Assembly: GCA_018343915.1 (NCBI GenBank)
Contig: JABRWF010000004.1
Location: forward strand, 4,216,001 to 4,280,000
From: Agroathelia rolfsii
Lineage: Eukaryota > Basidiomycota > Agaricomycetes > Amylocorticiales > Amylocorticiaceae
Length of the DNA: 64,000 nt
Direction: 5' to 3'
The translations under genes were made by a program, and so were the position numbers. This document shows, in pieces, positions 35,227 through 46,321 of this stretch; the first letter of the stretch is position 1, and each line of letters starts with the position of its first letter. The notes under the pieces were generated by a model that worked only from the letters and a program-made list of their open reading frames with translations, made no database searches and was not told the DNA's origin.

Positions 35227-37116
35227 TCAAAGCATAACCAGTCCACTGCACAATACCGATGTCACGACGGCAACCAGGCCAATGCTCAACGGCACCCTTG
35301 GGGTGCCGCCAGACTTGGTGCGATCCGACATCTGCGATGTGGCCGTGGCAATGACCGAGCCGATCGTGGGGCTCGGCGCGGGCAAGTCACCGCCGTTCAT
35401 GCTGAGAGCTTCCTGAGAGAGTGCAGCAAAGCCAACTGAGGGAGGGTTGAAGCGGAAGACTGAATAGACATTCTTGAGGAACGTGTCGCCGACGATCCAG
35501 GCGGGTGCATTGCTTCCCGTATCCAGCTCGAAGAAGGCGCCGACGCAGTTGTTGTTGCCCAGATTTGACATCTGGAAGTCGGCCGGGCTGACGGACCAGA
35601 GAGGACCACCAAAAGATAAGGCGACAGTCACTTCGGTATCGCAAGCTGAAATTGTGACAATTAGAAGGACAGGAAGAAGGCGAGAGAGAGAGAGAGAAAA
35701 ACAAGCTTACGATAGATATAGTAACCTTCAAAGTTACCCGCACCAGCCACCGAGCCTGGAATCTGGGCGTAGATGTTTTGGATGGCAGCGGAAGGGCCTC
35801 CAACAAGAGTCTATAGGAGTAATAAGCAAATATGAAGGAGAACAAAGAGACGTAGGAGCGCTTACCGTTCCGGTGTCGATGGCGGCAAATGCACTGTTAC
35901 CAGTGGGGATGGTCACAGAGTTGCCGTTAACAGTCACCTCTATCAAGTGCGTCAATAAGAGTTTCAAAGACAATAGGAGATAGGATGGAGGGGGGGGGGG
36001 GGGGATAGGAAAGGTGACTGACTTGACAATTGCTGGATCCAATATGTAACCTCATTGGCAGGAATGTTCTGGTAGTCAATATCTCCGGTATAGAGACTTG
36101 AATTGGTGGCACCCATGGTAAATGTGCCGCCAGCTTCAAGAGACTCAGCCTTGGAGTCATTCAAGAACCTAGGTTGAGTGTAAGTGTAGATAAAAAAACG
36201 AAACGGACAAGATCACGATTTACCGAGTGAGCTGGAAGGCCATTAGGGGTTCATCCCAGGTGCCGTTCGTGGATGCGAGGGTCTGCCAAAAGGGCATAGC
36301 TCTGCTGCTTGATATTGTTTGCCATGCAAGACCCATCAAGCCGGAGACTGGAGCATCCAGGAGGCCCCTAGATAGCTGATTGACCACACCAAAGACTTGA
36401 TTTGATACTTCAAAGCCAGACATTCTAACGACATCCTGACCAAGCGAGCCAGCTGCAGCGCCCGATCCATATTGAATGTCGAAGGCCCTTGATAGATTGG
36501 TAAACGACGAAGATTGTGAAGCATTGAAAGTGGCAATGTTGGTGCAGAGAGCCCCACAATCGCCGCTAGCAAGCCAGAGATCCCTATAACAAGAAAAGCA
36601 GATCAGGGATCTGGAACTGCAGCAGAAGAGAAAGATAAACGTACGAAGAGCCTGTATCAAGAATAACTTCATAGGCAACGGGAGGCGTGCCTACTGCAAC
36701 GGAACCAAAGAAACTGTAGGAAACAAATATGTCAAAAAATACATTTATTATATTTGGATGCCGTTGTCATGTACCTGGAATCGGCATTCTGATTCACGAT
36801 ACTAAGGAAGCTGTCAGTTATGGCAAGGATCAGGCAAGACCAAGACTACATACAGATTTTCCCCAGAGCTCCTCTTGCTATTCGTAGAACCGGCACTATA
36901 CTTGGCGGTAACGAAGTCTTTGTGATTCTTGGCCCAGACACCCCACTCGGAAGCGTTGCGCACAGGCTGTTCTCTCCTGTGAAGATTGATAGTTCGTGTG
37001 GAATGAATGGGACGAGCGGGAACGACATAAGGAGCGGCGAGGACAGAAACGTTTCCGGAGAGAGATAGCAGCAAATAAAGAAGAGCAAGTGGAAGACAGT
37101 TTGACGACCGAGACAT
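35227..37116 (-). CDS. Secreted, probably GPI-anchored aspartic protease (A1)
   Basis: Pepsin-type endopeptidase. Exons 37116-36854, 36801-36775, 36713-36645, 36583-36224, 36168-36023, 35939-35866, 35810-35711 and 35645-35227 give 485 residues. A signal peptide (1-27, ending VLAAPY) precedes a propeptide rich in basic residues. The catalytic aspartates are in ILDTGSSDLW (Asp116) and AAIDTGTTLVG (Asp310). VGTPP, YGSGAAAGSLGQD, GLMGLAW and WIVGDTFLKNVY fit the fold. Several N-glycosylation sites occur. The C-terminus is a Ser/Thr/Pro spacer and a hydrophobic tail (VPLSIGLVAVVTSVLCSGL), suggesting a GPI anchor and hence a cell-surface, yapsin-like place. Exon joints at 36023/35939 use a slightly weak donor. 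Confidence 0.9.
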
Positions 37117-37563
37117 ATTGAGAAAGCACGTCGAGTTAGCGATTATTAGTGATATTAGTATTGCTTGCGATGGGAGTTGATGAGTGAGCGGATCAGGGGG
37201 TCGATTTGCGAGGTGATTTCTCGGTCAACGAGAAGAGACGGGGCTGTTTAAGAGAAGAAAAAGAGAGGGGCGAGGGAAAGGGGAGGTGAAAAGGGTCAAC
37301 CCAAGCAGCGGCCAAGCGCAAGAAGAAGGAGAAATGGAGTCGCTTCACAGCTTCCAAGGCCAAATACATGTACTCTCTGCACCCTCCGGGGGTTGCCTTA
37401 TATGGATATACCTTATGCCGATTATGCCATATGGAGGATAGTTGGTACTTATGGGGATGAGGTCTGCGGCCATCGCATCACCGGACTTCCATCTAGGGCT
37501 GTAATACCTAGTCTATGGTAATAAGTACACGTTGTACTTGGTAATTATTTCCAAGCCTAAGAC
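37117..37563. other. Aspartic protease promoter and methyltransferase 3' flank
   Basis: A 447-bp spacer between two minus-strand genes. A purine-rich tract (37230-37285) lies close upstream of the protease start. No coding content. Confidence 0.45.
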
Positions 37564-38715
37564 TCATGCCGCATTCCTATGTCCAAGCCAGAACACAAAC
37601 GGCAGAGACCAACCCGTCTCGCCAAGCCTGCAGACCGTCCAGCTGCCCAAGTGGCACCACCGATCTAAAAACTCTCGTGCGACCTCCTCGGCCCGTAGCT
37701 CGACACCAACCAAAACGGCGGTCTGTCCCGCCGTCGCCAGCATATCCAAAGTGTTCACAAACGCAGGCAGCAGCGCCGGGTGGTATATCGTGTCAAGGGC
37801 TAAAATCAGATCGTAACCTGGACGGCCATCTAATCCGGTGTTTGGCGGTGTAGGCAACCGTGGGGCAGGCGGTAAATTTAGCCAATCCAACTCTGCAATG
37901 GCGATATTATCCCGTAGGCCATTCAACGATATGTTTTTTGTTATGAGTGGCAGCAGCTCGCCCAAGTCTGTCACCGTGTAGTGTTTCACTAGTGGGGACA
38001 ATAGGATCGAAACAAGCCCAGTACCAGCCCTAACAAAAACGGTGGCCTCGTCAGATATGTCATCACCAAAATTGATATAATGCAGCCAACCCTAATTCAA
38101 TAACATTTGCTTGGCGGAGTGCGTCAAAGTCGAATAGCTTATCCGTGGCCTTTTCATGGTGCCATTGCAGAACCTGCTGTACAAATGCAAAGCTATTGAT
38201 GGTTTTGGTTCTCTATTAAGATGTCTAATTGTAAATGTGATTCTTCCATACCTGATTCGCCACAAAACACTGCCCGTATCGCCATTGCGACTCCTGAGCG
38301 CAGTTGTATTTTGTGCTAGATGGATCTCAATCTCCGTCATGCCGAGCCCGTTGGCCCCCCTCCTTGATTTCTTTTTGCCGCGCTTTGAGACAACCACGTC
38401 CGATTCACGCCGGGCATCCGTCAGCTCAAACCTTACGGATAGAACATCCGCTCGCGAGTCGATGTGACCCAGGCCATGGCCACCAATGGACGAGGGCACG
38501 CGTTGTAATTCAGTGTACAGCAAGAATACCTGTATACGAGCGATGCATCGATGTGGTGCATCATTTGATCATCTCGTGGTCAACACTCAAGATGGAGAAG
38601 TTGAAATGACCTCTTCATCTGCATCAGTGATGGGCTCTAAATCCGATGGTATCCTCAACGGTCCAATCAGTTGCTGCCGCTTCGGGCCTGTATTTTCAGT
38701 CTCAGCAGAGGCCAT
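37564..38715 (-). CDS. METTL21-family lysine methyltransferase (Efm6-like)
   Basis: SAM-dependent seven-beta-strand methyltransferase of the METTL21/Rrg1 group, whose yeast members methylate elongation factors on lysine. Exons 38715-38611, 38529-38252, 38192-38091 and 38029-37564 give 316 residues. The SAM-binding motif I is VIELGAGTGLVS (about 158-169). The family's catalytic-region motif follows as LILALDTIYHPAL, and TGSVLWRISFAFVQ gives the usual lead-in. The start at 38715 (MASAETENTG) adds 35 residues before an intron; the larger open frame starting inside exon 2 has no ATG. Efm6 is the best guess among close paralogs; the substrate is not shown by sequence. Confidence 0.82.
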
Positions 38716-38907
38716 GGAACGACGATACACTGCAGTAACAATGCATGGAAGTCGAGTTGCAAGTCAGGATCCTAACATTAGATCATTAGGTAGGTACATT
38801 ATGATGCAAATCACGTTATCCAACTTTTTCCCTTGGTAATTATTTTGTAAGCAAATATTGAATATATGTCGAATGGTTCACTAAATCTATCGGCATAGCT
38901 CTCATTT

Positions 38908-40274
38908 CTATGCAGGAGAACTAATCCAGATCTCTACTGCCTCTTCACCCATGCCTGTTTCAGTTCCAATCTGTGTCAATCGTATGCCAGCCTCGCTCTC
39001 AAGCATATCCCACAACTCTTTTTCAGAAGGATCGCGCTTCTTGTATCCTAATAAAACCAGGGGCTGGGACCCCGGAGCATGTAGAGCTGCAAGCGACTTG
39101 ACTGTGCTAACAAGTGCAGCGAATGATGCTGTGTTGTATGCTATATCAGCCATCCTAGAGTATTTACTTGTTAACCTACGTTCATTGAATGAGACATCAA
39201 GAAATAAACAAACATTATTATGTCAATATTTGTCATGCCCCTAACCTCTAGGGGAAGCTCCTTTTCGTCCCAGTCGAGAACCAGTGCTTTAGGAGAGGCG
39301 GCTGGAGGCGAGAACAGACCCACATTAGCGGAAAAATTATGTTCCAGAAGGGGTATCGCAGATGCTGTTTAGGAGTGACAGGTTAAAATTAGCCAAGAAG
39401 AGGCATGTGTCGGAAATAGTAGACGTACGTAGGTCAGTGGCTAATATGTGAGCTGGCTCGAGCCCAAGCTTAGATCTGATTGCGGCCAGAACAAGAGACA
39501 AGATGCCCGTCCCAGTACCTGCAAGTCATCTTAATTTCGCACAATGAAAGCTTCTGGTTTTAGGAAGGCACTTACCAAGCTCAACGACATTTATTTTGTC
39601 ATCTCTAAGCAGTTGGTTACTTAGGTCCAAGTAAATCTGGCTTGTACTTTTATCCGTGCAGAGATCGACAAGCCACGAAGATGTGCCTATCCCGCTATCC
39701 CATATTTTCTACATTTTCATGAACGCCGTAGTCAATTTTGTGTTCATATCCTATATCCGACCTTGTCGAGGTCAAACGATGTATGTTCACGGATGACCAT
39801 CATTAGGGGCACATTGTCAAGGTAGATAGCGTATCTCCGCTCAATCTGTTCTTGCTTTACCGCCTCACCAGAGCGAGAGATGAACGATATTGGCAGTGAT
39901 GCAACAGGATACGGCAGCGATGGTTTTTTGGGAGCATTGGTAGCGCCGAGAGCAACAACTCCAGGGTCATTCGGGCTCGTAGTAAGCACCAGGCGCCAAG
40001 AATCTTTTTCACGAACGCTTTGAGGCAAAGGAACTGAGATACTTTTGTAGGCACTAGTCTCTCCGCGCCATGTTGTCAACTTTGCGGGGGGTGATGCTGT
40101 TATAGGGGCAGGAGCAGAACGAAGCCAACGATAATAGATGTCCTGAGTGTTGACAAAGAACTCAGTACGTAGATCATTGGCTATCTGGGGTGTGATTGAT
40201 ATCGATGTGCCCCCATTACCATTGGTTGTCGATGATGTTGGTGGTGGTCGCAGAAAGGATATATAGTAGTACAT
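38908..40274 (-). CDS. METTL21-family methyltransferase (second type)
   Basis: A second seven-beta-strand methyltransferase of the same superfamily, but not a recent duplicate of its neighbour. Exons 40274-39762, 39708-39576, 39518-39429, 39364-39214 and 39154-38908 give 377 residues. The N-terminal 170 residues are a long extension. The core has KIWDSGIGTSSWLVD, motif I VVELGTGTGILS (about 212-223), ILATDLPSAIPLLEHN, LVLDWDEKELPLE and MADIAYNTASFAALV. The fourth exon must extend to 39214 (donor GTTTGT) to read IDIIMMADIAYN. The family resembles Rrg1/Efm enzymes; target unknown. It lies head-to-tail with the Efm6-like gene, 192 bp apart. Confidence 0.82.
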
Positions 40275-40562
40275 TGCTAGCTTGCAAAAGTTATGGCAAT
40301 AATTTAAATTCCTTTAGTGGATAAAAACCAGCCTCAGTTATGTAATCGAAGAGTGGCTGACAATAGTCATCGCCGCTATAACTTCTTCACTTACTATGAT
40401 CGTGATCTGGCTCTACTGAACATTTGAATTTTGGTGCTGAGAATACGATAATTCTATGTTTCCTACTTTTACCGATACTCTCAGCGCTGGAACTAGACCC
40501 AGTCAACTTGGAAATTTTGCGAAATCCGACTATCCTTTTGATTTCCCCGGAATTACCACGCC

Positions 40563-42325
40563 ATGATGAACACGAAATCAACAGCAAGTTTGTTGGATCT
40601 GCCTGAAGAAACATTGGTGCATATAATTACGTACTTGGACGTACCGGATGTCATCTATACAAGTCAAGTACGTCTCAGCTACAACTTGAAATCTCTCCGA
40701 TAAAAGTATATTCATTCTATTGTCTTCAGACCTGCTCTTTATTATTTGCCTTGGCCAAAGAAGCTACAATATGGCGATTATTACACTATCGCCTATGGCA
40801 CACCATCCCCCTTTCAAAAAAAATGCCAATACAGGGTTTAGAGCGAACCATTAAGACAGCATACATTGCCTCTGTCAAATGGACACACAAGCGCGAGACA
40901 CCGGTGACAGAACTACATCCGCCACGGCCAACCCAGGAATCCAACTTCTTTGTTCAAATATTGGGGGATGTCTGGCTAGTTTGCTTGACATACGATTGGT
41001 CTCTATTCGTCTGGGACCTCTCATCGCCACCATTTACTCTACGATTACACCACCGTTTGAATGAGGAACATGGCTATCTGCGTACATGTGTAGCGAGTTT
41101 TGATGATGAATCCTCTTGGGCAGCTGAGCATGGGTCATCGATTGTTATAGGCGTCAGCCAGATTCAACGGTATGTCATTGGATTCTATAACACAGCTGTC
41201 AGCGCCGCAAATAACTGTTTCTACTTTCTATTCAAGCACAGAAATATACCGAATATCGATTGGAGATAGCCTAAGCATTGAGTTGTTGCATGTTATCGTT
41301 GGTCCCTCGGCTCTTTACTTCATCGATACTTCGCAAAGCATACTGGGCGCTCTTAACGACCTTGTCGTTGAGATTTGGACCTATTGGTACGATCTGCAAG
41401 ACGGCATTTATAGATCTTCGTGCCTCGTTAGAATACTTCCTGGTGCTGGAGATGACACAGAACTGGTATGTTTTCTCTGTCCGTCGATTTTTGGATTTCC
41501 TGCGATTTATTTACTCATCTATAGTGGAATGGACTCACTGGGATGAAAATCGTTGACGATCATATATTATGCGTACGGATGCGCACTATTGAAGTGTGGA
41601 AACTGCCACAGAAGACACTTGGCCCCCTAACCTCCATATCTGTTCCGGAGGAAGCTGCCACTCTGGTTTATCAACAATCACATGGGGCAACTTTCCGCTA
41701 TGTATCGTTCTCCACTTTAGATATCAGCACCGATCATCTAGGCTCGCAAATAGTCAAAGTATCATTCATCGCCAGTGATTCCCTCAAAGGCCTTTTTCAT
41801 TACCGCGCTCAATTGCTCATACTCCCTGACGAGCGAGCCGGTGATGGGACTCCTGATCAAGCTCTGTTCTCCTTGAAGCTAGCCCATGTGCACGACCTTG
41901 TGTTTGCGTCTGCGCCGATCAATGGGCCATCGAGTCAGAATATCCAAGATTTACGCACAAACGGCTTCGTAAGCACATTTAAACTCGGGAACCAGGGTAT
42001 GAGGGGGCTCTGGGTAGAACGTTCGAGAGAGAGCACGAAGAGGAGCGTGTATGTTTTCTCCTTGCCGCGGCTTGGCTTGGAAGATTCGGATATAGACATC
42101 GAGACGGATTCTTTGCGACCTAATGCAAATACACCACGCATAGATGGACACCTCGTTTATGAGAGTGAGTCCTACGACTTGCGAGGTGTGTCTATTATGT
42201 CTATAATTCTACTCTATAATACTCACTGGTGTCACCGTACAGATGACATTACCCAGTGCTCCCTCTCTGAAATAACCGGTACAATAATTCTTGGGACACG
42301 CAGGGGGTCCTTAAAAATGCTGTAA
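40563..42325 (+). CDS. F-box protein, function otherwise unknown
   Basis: Exons 40563-40667, 40730-41169, 41237-41465, 41525-42185 and 42243-42325 give 505 residues. The N-terminal F-box (about 10-55) reads LLDLPEETLVHIITYLDVPD, then a Cys/Leu second half with WRLLHYRLW. The remainder has WD-like beta-strand spacing (GDVWLVCLTYDWSLFVWDLS, ending GTIILGTRRGSLKML), consistent with a propeller-like substrate domain as in other basidiomycete F-box genes. The last intron (42186-42242) is 57 nt with no stop, so its retention would insert 19 residues without breaking the frame. SCF adaptor by inference. Confidence 0.8.
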
Positions 42326-42685
42326 TTATGGTGGCGTAGCCGCTCGTGTTAAATATATGACAATGCTCTGAGTGAAGGTAATCATATCATGCAGGTACAT
42401 AAACTAAGTACTGTACCATGCAGGTACATAATGCTCAAAATTCATTTTGACAAACTGGCATTGAGACATACACCCATGCTGCATTACGTAACACACCGCG
42501 TCTCTTCTCGGCAAGACCCATTGACAATTCACATATTAACACTCACTGACACTCACGACCGCTCCCCAAACAACTGGCAGGTCTCCCAAGAACGCTGAGA
42601 TTTGACTGTGAAAGCTGGCTTAGCTGCTAGTATTCCGTTCCAGAAAATCTTTATACTTGCTTGTTCAGCTCTGCTATAGACAGCT
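42326..42685. other. Tandem-gene spacer
   Basis: A 360-bp region between the F-box stop and the rhomboid start, both plus strand. It holds a direct repeat of CATGCAGGTACATAA around 42390 and 42418. No gene. Confidence 0.5.
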
Positions 42686-44224
42686 ATGCTACGATTACCA
42701 AGAACAGCATTCAGGACACTGCATACGTCTTCTATCCTCCGCAATGCGTCTCATAATCAGCCCTCGCCGAGTAAACCCTCGCTCTCTGCATCACTTCCCA
42801 CTTCATCTAGAATTACGCGTGGTCTTCCGTCCTTTCGAGAGCGACTTGCACGCAGTACAGACGCCGATCCTTCACTCTCTTTCACTTCCCGCATTGGCCG
42901 ACCCAAGATAGGCCGACAAATACTCTTTGCTACTGCAGGCAGCCTCATACTCTTCTCATGGGCCGCAGAGCAGACAAACATAGACACTCAGGAGATTTAC
43001 GCAGCGCTATCCTCGGGCTTTTTCCGCCATAGCCCAGTCACGAGCGATGAAATGCGCAAGGCTAGATATCTTGCCCTCGGAAAGGTGTGACCCTGTCAAT
43101 TCGATTATTTTGTTATCAAAAAGAACCCTTGCTAATATTGTATACAGTCTATACAAACCCAACTCCAACAAATCAAGGAGGCTTCAGACAACCTACCCAT
43201 AGCTTTGCGTGCCTTTGTCATCAGGACGTACGTTGAACTGGCCCAGCCATATCTCGATATGTCTGAAGGGCGTCGCTGGTGTTGGACAATAGGTGCTGCT
43301 AATGTCCTCATCTACTTGGCCTGGAAGATCCCTCGTTTCAACCGAAACGGATTCATGCAACGTTGGTTCACGCATGACCCACTGAGCGGGCGTACCATCA
43401 CTCTGTTTACAAGCATGTTCAGGTTTGATCCTTTTACTCAATGTTATCACTAGTGCTCAATCAAATGGTTTGCAGTCATAATAGCCTACCTCACTTATTA
43501 TTCAATATGCTGGCGCTATCAAGCTTTGGTGCGTATATGCATCGTAAATCCGTCGCTCCTTCTATGATCTCACAACTGTTACCATCAGGCGCGGCATCTC
43601 ATTTATATCTCACTCGTGCCCAACAACATACAAGTACAGCACTCGAATCTACGGCCAACTGGCATTTCCTTGCATTTTACATATCTTGTGGGGATCCCTT
43701 ATCTTTATCAGGTTAGCTACATCTTGCTGATAACATTTTTTTTTCTCATAGCTGGCCTCTTCTCCGGACTGGTTTCTCACACGGTCTCTGCACGATTTGT
43801 TTATCCCAAGCTTGTCTCCGCTCTCACTAAGTCCGCCTCGGCCACCTCCGCGTCCAGTGGTGCATCAAAAACTGCAGCTAGAAATATCCTTCCTTCCCTT
43901 GGCGCCTCGGGAGCCATCTATGCCACCGTAACGCTGACGGCACTCGCATTCCCGGAGACGTATGTATCATTGATATTCCCGCCCACTCCGGCATTCCCTG
44001 TGCAGGCTGGCGTGGGTGCACTTGTACTCATCGACTTGGTTGGTATCATTCGTGGCTGGAGAATGTTTGACCACTGGGCCCATTTAGGTGGTGCTGTAGC
44101 AGGCGCATGGTATTGGTACTTTGGGCCTGGGTGGTGGAACTCATGGAGAGAAGCTGCCATGGAGGTGGCGGGCGTGGACGAGAAAGGCCAGGAGCTAGTT
44201 GAGCAGGAGGAAGGTGAACAATAG
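42686..44224 (+). CDS. PCP1: Mitochondrial rhomboid protease (Pcp1/PARL)
   Basis: Intramembrane serine protease of the mitochondrial inner membrane; yeast Pcp1 processes Mgm1 and Ccp1. Exons 42686-43084, 43148-43422, 43476-43528, 43589-43687 and 43752-44224 give 432 residues. The N-terminus (MLRLPRTAFRTLHTSSILRN) is an amphipathic, Arg/Ser-rich presequence. The helix-2 motif is SHNSLPHLLFNMLALSSFG, the catalytic serine is in LGASGAIYA (Ser328), and the catalytic His386 is in DHWAHLGGA. All hallmark residues are intact. The end of exon 4 uses a donor GTGGGG; a later GTTAGC donor would add nine residues but leaves a 40-nt intron, so I prefer the first. Confidence 0.92.
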
Positions 44225-44611
44225 TTACCATCGCTTTCAAACCTCTTGCCTTCATTCCCCAATACAGGCCGTTGTTTTGCTGGGGCCTCTGAAATATCTA
44301 CCGATTCATTTCCTGACATTTACAACCCACCACTTGCATGAGTTTCAACCTATCCTGGTCCACACATAACATATTTCATCAAGGCACTACATACATTTCA
44401 CCATAATTAAATACGAACCACCGCTGTTCACCTCCATAACATCACTAATAAGACGCAATTTAAGTTACCAAATGAATGATATTTGGATTGCCCAATACAT
44501 GACGATCTATGTCACCTAAGGCGGGATATACAATAGGAATGATACAAGTACAGGTGGCGCAAGATAAAAGAGGAAGATAGTGAAAGTAAAGAATGTCCAA
44601 TGCCCAACAAA
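44225..44611. other. Convergent 3' flank
   Basis: A 387-bp spacer between the rhomboid stop and the histone H3 stop. No histone-type stem-loop was noticed after the H3 stop, as expected for fungal polyadenylated histone mRNAs. Confidence 0.45.
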
Positions 44612-45143
44612 TTATGACCTCTCGCCCCTCAAGCGGCGAGCCAGGTTGAGATCCTTGGGCTGAATGGTAACACGCTTAGCGTGGATGGCAGCCAAGTTGG
44701 TGTCCTCGAACAGCGAAACGAGGTAAGCCTCGGCAGCCTCCTGAAGGGCCATGACCGCAGAAGATTGGAAGCGCAGGTCGGTCTGAAAGAGATATAAGTC
44801 AAATGTAAAATGATGTTAAGGAACTGGTAAAGTACCTTGAAGTCCTGAGCAATTTCACGAACAAGTCGCTGGAAGGGCAACTTGCGGATAAGGAGCTCCG
44901 TACTCTTCTGGTAGCGACGGATTTCACGGAGAGCGACGGTACCAGGCCTGAAGCGGTGAGGCTTCTTCACACCACCAGCAGCTGCGGGCTAAGAGAGAGT
45001 GATTAGTTAAGGCGTGTGGCACGACTCGGACGAAAAGAACTTACAGCTGCGGTCTTGCGAGCTGCAGAAGACTTGGCAGCAAGTTGCTTGCGGGGCGCCT
45101 TGCCACCAGTAGATTTGCGAGCAGTCTGCTTGGTGCGAGCCAT
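44612..45143 (-). CDS. HHT: Histone H3
   Basis: Core nucleosome protein. Exons 45143-45045, 44988-44836 and 44782-44612 give 140 residues including Met, against the usual 136. The start [20 protein letters not shown] and the fold ([40 protein letters not shown], ending GERS) are canonical for basidiomycete H3. The tail is odd between Lys23 and the Lys-Lys-Pro-His step: it reads [20 protein letters not shown], four residues longer than standard H3. That shifts the K27 and K36 equivalents (to about K29 and K40). The second exon starts in phase at CCC GCA; no alternative acceptor removes the extra residues. Paired divergently with H4. Confidence 0.97.
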
Positions 45144-45471
45144 TGCTAATGTGATAGAGTTATTGTAGTGGGAGTGTCACAAGTGAGCTGGAGGAAGAGC
45201 TGAATGATGTCCAGGATAAACGCGACGCGGCAATTATATATGCGTGAGGTGTATGTATGTCACGTGCGACGCGACGCGCCTCGTGATGTGACGCGCGCGC
45301 GTGATGATGTACACAAACCGAAAATCGACACAGCCACCTAATCCCTGGATATAATCCTAGGCGCGCATTCCAAGCATTTGCCATCCCCACTCTTGCAGGC
45401 TTCGTCCTTTCAGTGCTTTCCGCCGTACTTCACTCTCATCTCTTTTTTAAAAACCCACTCTACAAATAACA
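45144..45471. promoter_or_regulatory. Shared H3/H4 divergent promoter
   Basis: A 328-bp bidirectional promoter. Its middle (45255-45312) is very CG-dense: a CACGTG box (45261-45266), GCGACGCGACGCG, and an almost palindromic GTGACGCGCGCGCGTGA segment. A minus-strand TATA-like CATATATAAT (about 45232-45241) serves H3. Divergent H3-H4 pairs with shared control are standard in fungi; the exact factor sites are inference. Confidence 0.7.

Positions 45472-46321
<850 letters not shown>

Noticed and set aside
43688..43751. Longer rhomboid exon 4 using the donor after CTTTATCAG
   Set aside because: It would leave a 40-nt intron, shorter than nearly all others here, and insert nine residues between FYIS and the GLFSG helix.
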